Source of the DNA: Albula goreensis
Taxonomy: Eukaryota > Chordata > Actinopteri > Albuliformes > Albulidae
Direction of reading: 5' to 3'
Assembly (NCBI GenBank): GCA_022829145.1
Contig: CM040745.1
Span: forward strand, 17,304,501-17,368,500
DNA length: 64,000 bases
A program made the translations under genes and the position numbers. The notes under the pieces were generated by a model. That model was not told the DNA's origin. It saw only the letters and a program-made list of their open reading frames with translations, and did not search any database. Below, in pieces: positions 1 to 14,318 of this stretch; the first letter of the stretch is position 1; the number at the start of each line of letters is the position of its first letter.

Positions 1-3000
1 TTTACAATCTGCTGTGTATCCACTTTCATGCATTTTGATTGTGATTGTATTTCTCCTATTTGTTTCATGCAGATTATCACAAATTAAACCCCATAATCTA
101 TCATAACTGATAATCTGTAATAGGGTGTGGGTCCTGCACTCTCATTTGGGAATGTTCCTTTTTAGGTGTAGTAAGAAAAGATACTGGATTGTTTCCATTC
201 AGATCCATTACTGACAGAATTTGACTACTTGAACAGATAGTTTTTATAGTCTTTCTCATAATCGTATTGCATTATCTGTGTTCAGGCCTCAGTCGTTATA
301 CTATATACAACTATAGCTTGCATTAGCATACCTGGAATTGGCCCCTTAGAGGTTGATCTGGCATTGAGAGACATCAAATCCCTTTTTCAGGCTTCACAAA
401 AATGAAAGGGTTCACGTCACAAAGTCAAATAGAGTTCCTCACACACGTAAACACATGCATGTCCACACAGCCACACACACTCACATTCAGCACAAGAACA
501 TGAGGACAAACACTCACACACATACATTCCCACATACAAATAATGACATCCTTCATATCATGATTTTGATGGAGAATGCACACAATAGTGTCCTAAATAT
601 ATTCCTTTGATTGGCAGTTGGGACCGACCACACACTGGCTCCAGTCAGATCAGGTTCCATGGTGAGCTGCGATTTGAATTTCAAAGAAAGGAAGTTGCAG
701 GGATTCCCAGAGGCTGTGAGCAGAGAGAGAGGATGAAGAAGGGCATGACTGTGGAATGGAATTATGATCACTGTTCTCTTTCAATGTTTCCCAACCAGCA
801 GTCAGCTCGTCCAGAATGCTGATCCGGTCAGCATGGGCTGGCACACAAAGGCCATATCGCACCTGCAGCCGCAGTCTTTCGTGTAAACCATTCTAGCTGT
901 GAGTTTCCGAAGCCTGTTATCTGGGTCTCTGGGTCGCACAGCATGACTGGGAAGCACTTTAATGTCCTGAGGAGAGCTGTCTTAACACAGCCGCTGGGGC
1001 TGCCCAGCCATGAAAACATAGTGGCAAATAAATAAAAAGGAATTAAAATCAATGGAATAACATGAACCATTTTCCATCACAATGTATACAGTAAATCTAT
1101 CCAGCTAATGATCTTAAAATCTGAGGTAGTTATCAAAAGATAACAAGATGCATACTCCAGCATTAAGATATTACTCTTTGCTTATCTCAAGATATAATCA
1201 AATATTTCAGGTTTCAATATAACAAGTTGTGTTTTCTTCACAACATAATTAGCAGGATTTCACCATCCTTGGCCACGCTAAGATGATTTAAGTATTGTCT
1301 CTAAAGTGGTATCCATAGTGGTCCTATGAGATGTTACGATTACAATTTTACAGCATTAAGAATAAAAATATCCTGCCTTTTTTCCATCCCAGAATCTATA
1401 ATGTTTACAGAATAACAATACTTCTTGGCCATGGCCTTGTTTGGCCAAGCCAAAGGCTGACCATGCTGATTTGTTTGCCTAAATATATGACAGGTTTGGA
1501 CCATATTGGCTGAATAACAATTAATCATAAAATTAAGTAAATGGAAAGGGAAAACAAAAACCTTATTGCAAAAAATAGGCTGTTAGCCCTCTTGACAAGA
1601 AACCCTCAGATGCAATGCACTATGTAGTTACTTCTAGTTGCTGTTTTTGTCATTTTGTGAGACTTAGTTGAATGCTTTACCTTAAATTATTGAGTCAGTA
1701 CTTGCATTTTGCAGAAATTTAACATTTATGTTTCAAGATTTTAAATCACTGAGGCTGTGAATTATCAGTTATTGCTGTTCAGTGCAGATCGTGAAGGCTA
1801 TCGCTTATAAATCCTCTTGGTGAGAATGAATAAACCCTGCCTGCTGGAGATAAGCGGCCAACAAGTGCTTTTCCACAACATCTCTCCTGGCAAGTCAGAG
1901 TAGATACCAATATTAAATATGAATAAAGTACTCCAACTGATGGTTTATACAACAGAAGATTGGATTTACAGGATAGTATGGAGGGATTGAACAAGCAGAT
2001 GTAAGGGCATGTGGGGACGGTTTTGGAGATGGTTGAGAGTAAGGAGGTCCATAAAATTCAATGTAAATATCCCTATTGTGTCTGGCCAACTGTCAGAAAG
2101 ATACAATGGGTACAAAATTCACATTTTTTTACTGTTTGGCTACAAGTGATTATCTCTATCTGAATGTTGCAGCTGTGAAACTTCTCTCTGTAGAATTATT
2201 TTACTCCCCATTAGACGAAGAGTGCACTGCTTCCTTTAGCTGATACGATCCGATGTACTGCTGTAGGAGCATGTGTGGCTGCCTCTAGATAACTAGGAGG
2301 TGTTTGCATTGTAAATTGTTTTTATTTTTGAATGATGTACAGGAAACACTGGCAAACTCATGTTTCATATGCATGCTGATGGTCAGTTTCTGAGCGAGCC
2401 AGTGAGGTCTTTTGTTAGTGAATGCTATGCTCAGGGTTTTTTTGCATAGACTGTGTTAGCACTAACCTGGCACAATCTACCACCTATTTTGAAAGGCAGA
2501 TGCATACTAACAGTGCATACTATTCTTTTAATGTTTTTTTTTTATTCTTTTTTAATGTTGCTATAGCAACATTTATTTAGGTAACAGTGCCCGGTATCAT
2601 GGCAGTAGCTATGAGTAGATTGGGAACATTCATTGTGAGTTGCTGTGGCACATCCACTTACTCCAATTTCATTTGAGTCTTGATGCTGAACCAATCAAAG
2701 AATCACTGGGCAGACCATCATTGTAAACTGAAACAAAAGGGAGAAGGGTTCACAGACAGTGACTTCACCAATAACAATGTACTTTTCAAAAATCTATTCA
2801 GTTTTACAGAGTTTAAGCATACACAGTCAGTGTCAATACAAGCATGTCGTTCACCTCATGTTGAAATGAAAACACTTCAGCTGATACCTGCAAAATGTAC
2901 AGTACTAGACCAATGTAACACCAAAGCTAATATTTTTCCTGAAAGCTACAAAAGCTTCAGTGGCTAAATGACATAGAGACAGCTAGAGAGAGGTAAATAA

Positions 3001-6000
3001 CAATTTAAAAGTACTATGGAAAGAGTTTTTTTCAAATCATGGGATTACCACAACCTGCAGTCATTCCAAAATGACTGAGGGTAGTAACAGCCCATCAATA
3101 AATTTCACTGTGCCAAATTGGAGAAAATCCATGAAAAATTAACAATTTTATCATGACAAGGTCTATTTCTATACATAATCTGCCTGCATAACTTGTGGAG
3201 GGTGACCTACTGAACACAAGGCACAGGCTACAGGTATTGACAGTTGATTTTTTAAATTTATTTAGTCATGTGCAAACTGAAAGATGCAATGTAACTGAAA
3301 TTATATTTAAAAAAGTCTGCCATAACATGTTAACCATGTCATGTTCATGTTCCCAGAAACTTTTATTGCACCACATCTCCAAGAAGTCAAAATAGGATAT
3401 TTTATTTTACTACTTTTACTTTATTTTACTTTAATTTAATGACAGTAAATATTTTTTTAAGTTTGTCACAATTAATAGATGGACATTGTTACAACTAACT
3501 GTAATATCAAACACATTTTTATTCTGTATTATTCTTGCTTTTGGTGAAGATTCCTTCCTTTAACAAAAGCACCTTACATTATTATTTCTATTGCATGTTT
3601 CTAGCTGTTGTGTGCAATCAACATTTTCATGAGTGCCTCTTCACTGATGAGGAGAGAGTCCAGCTGTGTATTCTCTGTCAGGCCTCCTGAGTGGCACCAG
3701 GATGTAAATGACTCTCCGTGTGATACCAGCAAAGAGATAGTCTGCCTCAACTCAGTCTGGGTCACATCAAACAAAATGGGATATTACAGTAATGAATAAG
3801 CACTTGTTCAGCTTCAGGTCCCCCCCCCCATCTCACTATGCAGGAGGAGCCAATTACCACGAACCGAACAACGTCAAAATCCAAGCTTTTAGTTCTCTTG
3901 CTAGCCTTAGGGAGCTATGTAATTGCACCGTGGGGAAAATGAGTGTGGAAGAGGGAGGAGTGCTGAAAATGCATAAAACTCATAAGTAATTTCAGTTACC
4001 AAAAAAAAACCAAAAAAATATTTTTTTTGTTTTTTTCTTATTTCCTCATTCCCCTCATGCAGGCTACTGAGATGACCCAACAAATGGTTCTCTTGCCTGA
4101 GACATCGTATAGCTACTCAAGCAACCATCGATAATGCTCATAACCCTTCACATTCTTTCATGAGGTAGAAGGATCTTTTCGCTTTCATTTATAATTGGGT
4201 CATTGTTTGTCATTCAGCAAATGCCTGTGCTGCCGTCTCAAGCCACTAACGAGTGGTACTTGGCTTCACATTAATGATTGCACACTCACTAGTACTTCTA
4301 GCATGTTTAATGTCTCCTAATTATTGAGGCAATGAAAATGAAGTCATGAAAATGTAGCTCTCCCATGCGAACCATTTCAGACAGAAAGTATTTAGACCCT
4401 AGAGGCTTTATAGCTGGTTGTTACAGGTCCTACATGTGTTTAGTAGCCTAAGAGGCTCCATTAAAATCATCAAGCTGTATATTTTTGAGTCAGTGATTTC
4501 AGTTTCCATTAACTCCTTTGTGGGTTTTATTGTGTCGACCCCATTAAACTGGTAGCTGCAATGAAATCTAGCACAGTTCTGAAACATAAATTTATTCTGA
4601 GTGTCTGTTTAAAAACAAAGTATTACTTCACTATGTTTTTGCACACAAAATTAAAAGAGGAAATATTGTGTGAGGGGAAACTAAGAAAACTATATATATT
4701 TTTTTTTTTTCGTACAACTGTTCAGGTTGAAAAAGATGTGATTTACCACATTTTCAACCAGATCAAGATTTTATATAAAAACTATACCAAAAAATTTCTG
4801 CTGTGTTAGGTCAAATCATCTGTGGGTTCCATGTATATTTGTTTATTTTTGAATCTGCTTTGATTGAATCCAAAACATTTTTTTTTTCCCCAAGAAACAT
4901 CCTTTCAGGGCCTGTTGAGTTTATGCTCATGTTCACCCTGGAATGATCACTAATGAGCACACTGCTCAACAACAACCTCAGACGACACCCAGGCTGACTC
5001 TGGCTTGCCACCAAACTGGATCTCAAACAGAAATGTGTGAGTAGGCCAGGAAAACCCAACCCCAGATATGACCATATCCTCCTTCCTTTACACTTCTGTC
5101 TCCTTGACTTATCCTTTCAGAACTGGCCACCTCCCTTCAGAGGGTTTATAACAGGAAAACAGATGAGAAATCATTACCAGTTCCAGTTAGCAGGAAAGAA
5201 GACCATAAGGGATACGGGAGGTGTCAAATTCCATTTTTAGTTTAAAAAATAATCATAATAAAAATACACACACTGAAAAACGCTTACTGGCGTTCTCAAT
5301 ATCATATTAACATCAGCCAGCTGCATATATTTTTAAATGACTTATTATGATAATTTTATAGTTATTTTACTCTTGACTTGATCCTTAAACCAATCTATAA
5401 TGACTTATGTTAAAGACAGACATATATTTCAAGTTTCTGATAGATAATACAATTGCTAACATGTCCTATAATTCCTCCTGCTCCTGACCGAGTAGGCAGC
5501 TCTTGCCTTCTTAACTCTCTTCATATATTTTGTCTATCAACCCAGAGCAGTCACTCCTCAGTAAAACATGCATGACATATTTTTCGTCTTTGCCTTTTAT
5601 TGTGGAAATGTTCCCCTTCAGATTATGACTAATTATGCTAATGGAAATACTTATAATACTCATGCAGACACTTCCATTTTACTGTTGACTGCTTTAAAAT
5701 GTACTGTTGATTGCTTGATACTGAAGTATGTTATTTATTTGGTCACATGCCAAAAAACCTTTTTAAAAACATGGATGATTTAATCTCCATTGTAGTTTTC
5801 TGACTTGTTAAAAACATTATTAAGTTCAAAGTTGGTACAGACATTTATCCCAACTCATTTCCAGAACAGATAGATATGCATTTTAACATAGCAGCTCTCA
5901 TCTGTACAATTAGAATTCATATAGTTCATTTTACTCACTGTGTTACTAATAATGAATGGCTGCTGTAAAATTTCACTTCCATAGGAATTCTTCTTGCGAT

Positions 6001-7000
6001 GTGTTTTAAATATTCAATAATACATGGCATTTTCCCATTAATTAAGGTTTAATTAAATAAGGTTTAATTAGGGGGAACCACTTGTTACCCTGACAGACCT
6101 GAATCAAGTTAATTTCCACATCAGTCTCTCACTCATACAACAATTAGTTATACTGAAAAGGTATTTGACTGCAGGTGTGAACTCAGCCCATAAAACATAT
6201 CATGTTTAGTATTACATAAAATTACTATGTAAAAATAGTGTTACTGAAACTGACAAAAGTGTTTTTTTAATAAATCCTAAAAAATCAGATCAATGCATGT
6301 AACAGTATAATCATTTGAAAGTGTGAAAATATTGCTGTATCTCTTGCTTTTTTACATCTTAGTTAGAAACAGAAATGGTGTAACTATATTTGCAAGTTTA
6401 TATTGACTGGTGTGTCTGTAATTCTGTCACTATATCTCTGAGGCTGTACTGTAATTTGCTTTGGATAGCATTCCAGGAGAGCCAGGGGATGTGAAGAGTG
6501 AGAGTCTGAAAATATTCCAAACAAAGATTCCCATCAGCTAACTATTTCAACATAAGAAGAGAATAAATTAAATTAAAAACAAGGTGCTTACATTGAGTCC
6601 TAAGGAAGCATTGTGCTTTGATACTGTATACTGTATAAATTTATATTAGCAGTATTCTGTGCTTGTTTTGGGTAAATATATAATTTTAATTTTTTATATT
6701 TTTATATACTGTCAGACTCTGCCTTGTTGTTTTCAATATGTTATTTTCTGTCATTGTTTTATTTTGTGTTTTTTTGATCCTGAAGGTAGGATGTTCACAG
6801 TCAGGATTTTATGAAGGCTCATTTTATGGCCGGAGAAGTGTCCTCCATTTCATTCATGCCAAAGGGACTCAGGGTAATTCACACGGACAGTTTGTTTGCA
6901 ATTATGAAAGCTTCTGGCACCATTTACCAAACAGTAGCACATACAGCACAAAGTACATAAAAGATGCACAACAGCAAACATATTTAAGTGTAAATACTTA
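1..7000. other. Non-coding AT-rich DNA, no gene recognised
   Basis: No open frame longer than about 100 codons resembles a known protein. I see no RNA gene and no clear transposon ends. Visible structures are a perfect 20-bp palindrome at 2554-2573 and an A-tract/T-tract pair at about 4001-4037 that could fold on itself. A direct repeat of 'aaggtttaatta' lies near 6045-6070. CpG is scarce, as in methylated vertebrate intergenic or intronic DNA. It could hold conserved enhancers, which cannot be judged from one sequence. Confidence 0.6.
2554..2573. promoter_or_regulatory. Perfect palindrome resembling an RFX X-box
   Basis: The 20 bases aatgttgctatagcaacatt are their own reverse complement. 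The core GTTGC-TATA-GCAAC has the two half-sites of the X-box bound by RFX-family factors, whose best sites are imperfect palindromes of the form GTTGCCATGGCAAC. The two central bases that flank the half-sites differ from that consensus. Binding is an inference; a chance or hairpin-forming palindrome is possible. Confidence 0.35.
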
Positions 7001-7004
7001 CAGA

Positions 7005-7066
<62 letters not shown>

Positions 7067-7067
7067 T
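7005..7067. repeat. (TC)n / (CA)n compound microsatellite
   Basis: A polypyrimidine TC tract, with one A interruption near 7031, passes directly into a short CACACA run. Open frames that cross it on both strands (LSLSLS or RERERE translations) are artefacts. Confidence 0.95.
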
Positions 7068-7069
7068 CT

Positions 7070-7830
7070 GTCTGTCTATGTCCCTTTCTAGTTTTCTGTA
7101 TGTGGCTCACAGCACAAGGAAAGGAAAGAGTGATAGAAGTGGAGAAAAACAGAAAAGAAACAAGTGCTCTGAAAGAAGAGTGATGGGCTAGGATGATAAT
7201 TCCTGCAAGCGGTGAGGGGGAAAATAAGGGAGCGTATCCAATCATGACTGGAGGATTACAGAAATGAAGAGCACTCTGGAGGAGAGATTGAACATCTTGT
7301 GGGAGAGTGACAAACGGCCTTGCAATACAAAGACTCATGGCTACAAAATAAAAGAACGTGGTTAGCAGCAAGCTTAACTTTTAGCTGATAGATATTGGCA
7401 TGATGGGAGTTGTAGTTCAGAGTTAGAACATAGGAGTCAGATGAAGATCTCTGTGTTCATAATTGCATTTTCAGCTATCTCTGGACATATAGTAAGAGGT
7501 TATGCAGCAAGGTGCACATATCAAAGCATGAACAGTCAAAATGGATTGAGGTACATGTCCAACAGAGGCCTGGAAGTCACACGTGTGATATTGCACTGTG
7601 CGTGTTCAGACTTTAAGCTAAAACTATTGACTGTTTACTTTGTTACAAGCTTACATTTGTCCCTTATATGTTCCACTGGACTATCTATGATCACCTTCAT
7701 GTCAAGTATTTTATGAAACAATATGTTACTATTCCCCTTTTTTAAAGTTTTTTTTTTCTGTTTCAATAAATGTCCACATGAATAAATTGGTATCATATAA
7801 GACTTGTTCAACATGAGGTAATATGAGCCT
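7070..7830. other. Non-coding DNA, nothing recognised
   Basis: Short open frames occur on both strands but none has domain-like composition. I see no repeat ends before the LTR-like segment that begins near 7832. Confidence 0.5.
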
Positions 7831-7831
7831 A

Positions 7832-8184
7832 TGTCGGGTGTGGCTGTATTTTCCTAAAAATGTCCTTTTTCACCTGTATGGTTTTTGTAAAGCCTTTCTG
7901 CTCCTGCCTGTCTGCCCGTTATTACCTTTGTCTGTTTTCTGGTTTTTGAGTTCCTGCCATTTGATTTTGTACTGTAGGCAAGTCCTCCTGTTGACAAACA
8001 TTATCTGCTCTTTTTTGCCTTTGCCTTTTGGATTCTGATTTTGTTCTGTTGCCGTGACTTCCTGGTTTTGACCCCTGCCTGGCTTTGACTTTGATTTCTG
8101 TTTTGCGTTTTTGGCTGCCTCAATAAACTGTGGTTTATTATTATTTCCATGTCTGCGCTTGAGTCCTGGCCCTGAGTTCTGACA
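7832..8184 (+). mobile_element. Probable solo LTR of a Ty3/Gypsy-like retrotransposon
   Basis: The segment is T-rich with repeated 'cctgcct', 'ttttgcct' and 'ggttttgacc' blocks. It has a polyadenylation signal AATAAA at about 8122-8127, a short R/U5-like stretch containing 'gagtcctg', and ends in TGACA. This composition and order is typical of teleost Gypsy LTRs. A TG start near 7832 and CA end near 8184 are proposed. I could not find a matching target-site duplication, so the limits are approximate and the copy is probably old. No gag or pol frame lies on either side. Confidence 0.45.
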
Positions 8185-8189
8185 AATTT

Positions 8190-11100
8190 CTTCAAAAACA
8201 ACAAGAATAACCTGCAATACTTAAAATAAACCTACGATACTTAAAATCATCCTAACCCACTTACAATAAAATAAATTAAAAATACATTTTAAAAAGTTTC
8301 ATACTATTTTGCTGTCTAATGCAAGTTAGTTGGTTGCATAAGTCATATTACACCATCTCTGCTGTAAACATATTACCTGCTCCATGAACACATCATGGTT
8401 TTGTTTTTCCTCTGTTTAACACACAAACTGGAACACACTTAATTGAGTGCAGCAAAATGAGGTTAGTTGACTCATGCTCAGCATTCGTAACTAAGCTATA
8501 GAACGGAATTGGCAATGCTCTGGATAAAGACTGAAGAATCATGTACCCCAGGGGCCTGAGCATTCATCAAAGAAGCACTTGAGACTCAGAGTGGTAATGG
8601 AAGTCAGAGCAATGACATGAGTCCCAAAGACCCCCCCACCCAACACCACCCCATCCCTAACCCCAGGCATTTAGGGAGCATTGGTGCAGAGATGTTCATT
8701 AACTCCAAAGAGCGAAAGAAGGAAGACGTATACAATACTAATAAGCAGTAAGGCAGCTAGTTACCTCACCAGTACAGCATATATATTTCCTTGCTGTTCA
8801 TTGTACCTCCAACAAAATGCAAAACTCTTTGACTGAAGAGGAGCTAGGAAGAGCTATGCTATGTTGACTCCAGCCCCCATCTTTTGCATTCAAAATAACC
8901 AATTAAACATTATTTCCTGTGGGAAACATTGGTACAGCCAATTAACAGCTTGCATTCCTGAGTGTGCACAAATCCCATACCATTTGTTATTTGATTTCTT
9001 ACCTTTCAATCAGTGTAATTGGTCAAATGTATTTTCTACACATGAACTGGGATTCAGTCACTATTTGTTGTCAATCTTTACTTGTGATTGAAAGAGTTCT
9101 GTTTTTTTTTTCTTGAAAACAGCTTAGTGAGTTGTCATGATTGCTGAGCCCTGACAACCTACATTGATGAAAATAAAAACACTCACATTTTAACATTTTA
9201 ATTGTAAGCCAAAGTTTAAGAACTAATGCCGTTTGAATCTCAGCCATAATCTTTCCATCCAATACACTGTACCAAAAAAAAATTACTCTGTTCAAAAAGC
9301 AACCAGTTTGACATTTATAACTGCATTCCAGAAAATGTTAAGGGGTCAATTGTAATGCAAATGCCATAAGAGTGAAAGTAAAAAGGACTGATTTCCCTTC
9401 TGGACTACCCAAGGTGACAGAAGGAGCAGAGTTTCAACTCAAACTCCTGCTGTATAACAAGGCGAGATGCATGCCTGTCTTCATCACTGTTAGAGTATTA
9501 ATTCTATGTCAGCGATTAGATTGTAATCAAATAATACACTTTATAATAAGGGTATGTAAGTGTAACAAGATAAATTGATGGCCAATACATACATTTGACC
9601 CTAAAGAGACAATTCCACTTGTTAGTCAACAAAGAACAATAGTCATGGGGGAATAACAATGCATTTAACATACTGCACTGCAAGCACACAAAGTATTCAT
9701 GTATACTCTTTTACTGAAATCATCTGACAAACTTGATTTTCAATACTAAGATAGTGCAATATGGAAACAGAGAAATCAAAATATGCAATTTTTTTAAATA
9801 TGAAAATTTTAATTCTAAGAGTGGCAGGGGAGGAGCAGGAAGGGCATTTGCATTCATATGCTTTCTTCAGGCAGTCGATACAGACAGAGCCTGCTGTGCT
9901 TTGAGGGAGACCCTATTATTCAATTACTACCTGGAAAGGTGACTACCCTGTCACGCAGCACCATGTCAAAGCTTTAATATCTGATTAAGCAATAGGTGAA
10001 TTCCATTTAATAATGCTTAGTCCACCCCCTCTTTTCTGTCCTGGGAGGTTGGTTCCTTACAGTGTTCATTTTTCTATGTCATAAGACTGAGTTGAAGTAA
10101 TACTTGCTTGGAGCTCAAATAAGATGAAACGAAAGAATATTCTTCATGATTGTATCAGAGGTTACAACTTTTTATAATATCCAACCAACACTGTTATTGC
10201 AGTTATACATTTTCAGACCATCCCATCACAATATTGTTGGATTTTTTTCTGTAGGTGAATACAGCCTCACATAGTAGCCACACACAGCTTCATTATCTGA
10301 TCAAGTTAATTGATCAGATTCAGACTCATTGACACATTAACTGATTTTGCCTTTTTTTACCTCACCTTCAGCTCAGTCACCTATTTTACCCTTTTCAACT
10401 CCATTTCTTGTTTACATTATTTTGTCAATCCCCTGTATTATTTTTTTCAGTAATATTCCAAAGCTGTGTACATTCAAAATGGACAGTACTATTATATGTT
10501 AAATGAAACAAGTGCTGTGCTTAGCTGTGACATTGCAGATGTGGTAATTATTTTGTATAATGGATAATGAAGTGTGAATGTAACAGAGTCTGTACCTGAT
10601 CAGGCTCAGCTGGAGAGCACAAAAGCCAGGATGAGTGTACAGTAATGTCAACTCACAGCAACTGGGATGAGGGATTCTCCCAGGTGAGGATAGCAAGTGA
10701 AGTGTCCAAATGAACAAAAAAGTAATGAATGGAAAATATGGCACTGGGGCAATATGTCAAATTTTCTTTCCCCCACTATTTTTGAAAGCAAAAGAACAGT
10801 TATAAATTGAGTGTGTTTGTTTGAGTTTTTCTTTCAATAATATTTATCTTTGGTGATATCATGAATTATTAGGCAGACGTATAAAAGTAGAAACCTCCCA
10901 AAAACATCTAAATAACACTGATGATGTTTGCTGGATCCATAACAAAGGACATTGAGCTCTGTCATTTCAAACCTGGCTGAAAAAGGGTGGTCCCCAGCTT
11001 GAAATGAAGTATTCGTAGAAATATGATTAATAGGTCACAGAGGAATGACTGTAAAAAGACTATCCATCATACAGTAGTGTGGAATTGGTAAAACCCATTT

Positions 11101-12970
11101 ACATTTTGAGTCAAATGATTCGTGAAATCCAAGGGGATCCTCTGAGAAACATGGTTATCACAAATCTAGCGCCAATTTTATAGATAGAACTGCTGAGCTA
11201 GAACGACCCTGGAAAAAGACAAGAACCTGTCCCCCTAGGGTTTTACTATCTTCTATTGAGGTGGGAAGCTCCATGTCACAGAGTAAATGACCTTGGTGTT
11301 CTCTCCATGGAAAAATGAGTGGAAAACCAAAAAAGTTTGATGACTGGAAAAAAGAGTAAAATGGAAATTTTTACACACTCTGTTAAGACATGTATATATT
11401 AGCTGTCATTATCCTGCAATTAGCTACTTCAGCTGTCATTTATACAATAGTAAAACTGTAACATTAGTACATTTAACGATGCCATCTCTCCTGAAAGTGA
11501 TACATAAGACATATACAACTACCAGCTCTGTGTTGTTTAGTTTTTTCAACCAAAAGTGGTTGGTTTTTATTTTCTCTGAATATAGAGGATGTAGAAACAA
11601 ATTCAGCTAATTCACACTGCAGAGAATCTGTCTCTGATGAAGAGGCACCTGAGGCAGAAACAGGAATGTGGGCCTGTGTCTCAACCCTTGCCAGTGCAGT
11701 GCTTATGCTTGCCTGGCCTGTTTTTATTTACATTTATTGATAAGGTCTTTGAAATGGGGTATTGAAAAAAAAATAAACCCACCCCTTTGAGAGTGCTGCA
11801 GGTTGACGACTGATGCCATTCAACTGGGGCTCCTGACTGTTGGGGAAAATGCAGCACACTTGTATGGTTGAATGTATGGATGGTGGTTTCCATGCACTGA
11901 GCAGGTCCCTGGAATAGTGCTGGCCCTTCAACACCATCCCTAAAGACTTGCAACCATAGGAGGGCTACTCTCCATGGTGCTGCAGATGCTGCTCCAGGTT
12001 TGTGCAGCGCTGGTCTGTTATCAGGGTGCCACAATGTATAAAGGCAATCAGTCAGGAACTCCAGATCAAAATTATAGCAACAGCCATATAGTATTACTCT
12101 CTTGTATAGTCAGCTTATATTTAGCTGCTTGCAGCTAGGTTTAAAGATTAAATGGATGAGACGTGCATGCACATTCAGCACAGAGGTACGGCTTTTTCTA
12201 ATCCTCATGTTGCTCTTTATGTCCTTTAAGGCTGTTTTGCAGACAGCCTGCCATTGAGTTTGAACCCAGATGAGAGCAGTGATGAGACTTTGGACTCTCC
12301 AAAACTAATCCATTACCAGGTTTTTCATCTCTGGAGATCCGAGTCCTAAGTCGGACTTTGATTGTAGGAAGAAATAGGAAGCCAGCCCCTTCAGAAAACT
12401 TTTTGTATTAAACCTCTAGTCATGGGAGGCTTTGGTGAAAAAGATGCAATTCATATGTCTGTGGTGTCTTTTCGCCCATTTCCTTCTGCAGTACTTTTCT
12501 GCCATTTTTCATTCACCATCAATAATATTGATCTATTCAAGCTATCAATGTTTTACATCTTCATAGCACAAAATACACATGGGAGAAGAGGCAAGAAAAA
12601 AACAGGAAAAAATAAAGATTGTTTTCCCAGAAAGGCTTATGACAAACAGACTGTTAACTCAGTGCACATACTGTATAATCTAATTTCCCTGCACCAAGGC
12701 TCTGTAGCCTGCCAGTTGCCACTGAGTAGGGAATTCTGTTAACGACGCAAGAAAGCGTTCCAATAAATGTTATTGGTCTGACACTGGAGCCATCAGTCTT
12801 GAGCAGTCTGCCACTGGAAAATCAGCCATTAATCACTGAGAGGTGACGTTTTATAAAGAAAAAGAAAAAAAGGAAAACTGTGAAAGGCTGGGAGTTGCTA
12901 TTTTCATTCATCATTTGAGTGATGCCTGTTTGATAAGGTGGAGCAGGGCTCCTGCGGCTATTTCAAAGAT
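8190..12970. other. Non-coding DNA, no gene recognised
   Basis: AT-rich sequence with no recognised coding exon. A 117-codon minus-strand open frame at 11681-12034 covers a somewhat GC-richer patch, but it has no motif I recognise and no splice-site logic. That patch could be an old repeat. The remainder shows only short A and T runs. Confidence 0.5.
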
Positions 12971-12984
12971 TCACAAATGCACCT

Positions 12985-13170
12985 ACAGTGGCAAAGACCC
13001 TTGGGAACAGGGCTTTTAACCGAGAGGTTGCAGGTGCACATTCCAGATGGGGCATAGCAGTTGTAGCTTTGATTGAAGTGCTTAATCTGAACTGAATCAG
13101 AAAATATTGGGTTTTGCAAAGTATGCTGAAGCAAAATATAAATGTGTAAGATAGCTTGGATTTGGTTGCA
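12985..13170 (+). mobile_element. tRNA-derived SINE remnant (family 2)
   Basis: The segment 'gggcttttaaccgagaggtt' followed by 'gcaggtgcacattccagatg' matches the tRNA-like head of a common fish SINE, where the box B region would read GGTTCGA-ATCCC. It continues into the body motif seen in the other family-2 copies here: a decayed 'cccttgagcaaggtacttaa' and then 'aactgaatcagaaaatat'. Box B is mutated, so it is not expected to be transcribed. Identification rests on pattern memory and on agreement with the copies at 21314, 24871 and 43210. Confidence 0.55.
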
Positions 13171-13189
13171 AGGCCTCGATTCAATCAAA

Positions 13190-14090
13190 CATACCTAGTT
13201 GTGTCCATGACATATGCATTCAATCAAAATAGATTTTATCTTCCAGATTAATTGGGCATATAATGAAGATATACCATGTTAAGCCAAATGAAAATATTTA
13301 CTCATTAAGAGGCTGATGCCACATATTGTGTAGGATCCATATTTTCATGATGCAAACCCTACCTCTGCCTACATTTTCATACTTAATCTGTTTTGTTTGG
13401 ATTTCAGTTTTTACTCAATATTTATATAGCTCTCCAAAGCACAGCACATAGGGCATACGATTCTGCATCTTAAAAAGACTTTTCACAATTGAATAAACAA
13501 TCATGTTTTTGACTAATTGCATATTTAAACAAAATAATACACAGGTCAAAAAAGCTGATCTATTTTTTAGGTTGCCATAATTTTGTCCTCAAATTTATTT
13601 ATCATTGTGCAAGTTTAGCTAATTTCCATTTGCTCATGCTATTGAACTGGTCATTTTAAACAAATGCAATACATCCACTGGCCAGGTTTCCATAGTCTTG
13701 GCAAACATTATCAAATTGATTTCATTTTCAGTTTAGACTTTAGTCTATTTAATTAGATAAAATTATTGGCAGTACAGTAGAGTATAATACAGAACATAGT
13801 AATGTGAGCATTATTAATGTGATCTGGCTTATATAAAGTCCTAGTATGTGAAAATGGGGGAATTCATTTTTTCACAGCATGCATAGCCTCTTAAGCCTCA
13901 TTAAATCATTGATGTAATGTCACCTGAAGAGGCTCATTCATCCTTCAATAGATTTCAGATGTATCGAATTAAGAACAATTAACAGCTCATTACAATTGGG
14001 AGGCTGTTATTAATGTTTAAAGAAAACCAGCATACACCATGGTTGCCCAGAGATTAAACTTGAGAACAACTGCTTCATAAAACAGATCAA
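13190..14090. other. Non-coding DNA, nothing recognised
   Basis: AT-rich unique-looking sequence. The stretch around 13870-13960 ('gaggctcattcatccttcaa' and neighbours) has the mixed composition often seen in conserved non-coding elements. That is only an impression. Confidence 0.4.
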
Positions 14091-14097
14091 AAGAGGG

Positions 14098-14215
14098 CCT
14101 TGAGGTGACTGACAGGGTGAGACATTCACCTGGGAGCCCTGCAGTTGGTCACTAGAATCCAGCACTGTTACTGGCCATGACCGGAAGGCACCAGTTCAGT
14201 GATTTTCTTTTCCAG
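14098..14215 (+). mobile_element. Possible tRNA-derived SINE fragment
   Basis: A GC-richer block with 'gaggtgactgacagggtgag' and 'tagaatccagcactgttact' has the look of a mutated tRNA-like SINE head followed by its body. There is no intact box B. It could equally be unique sequence. Confidence 0.25.
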
Positions 14216-14318
14216 TATTGCCTTCAAAAAGACCCATAATTCTTCAAATGGGATGTGTGTGTATGTATATATAACAACCAGTTCCACTGACTGATTGCTA
14301 TAATTACTAAACACAAGG

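Noticed and set aside
7005..7067. Frames with LSLSLS or RERERE runs
   Set aside because: Microsatellite translations, as at 37181-37222 and 51312-51364.
11681..12034. 117-codon minus-strand open frame
   Set aside because: No recognisable domain; an overlapping frame on the same strand is equally open. It could be part of an old repeat.
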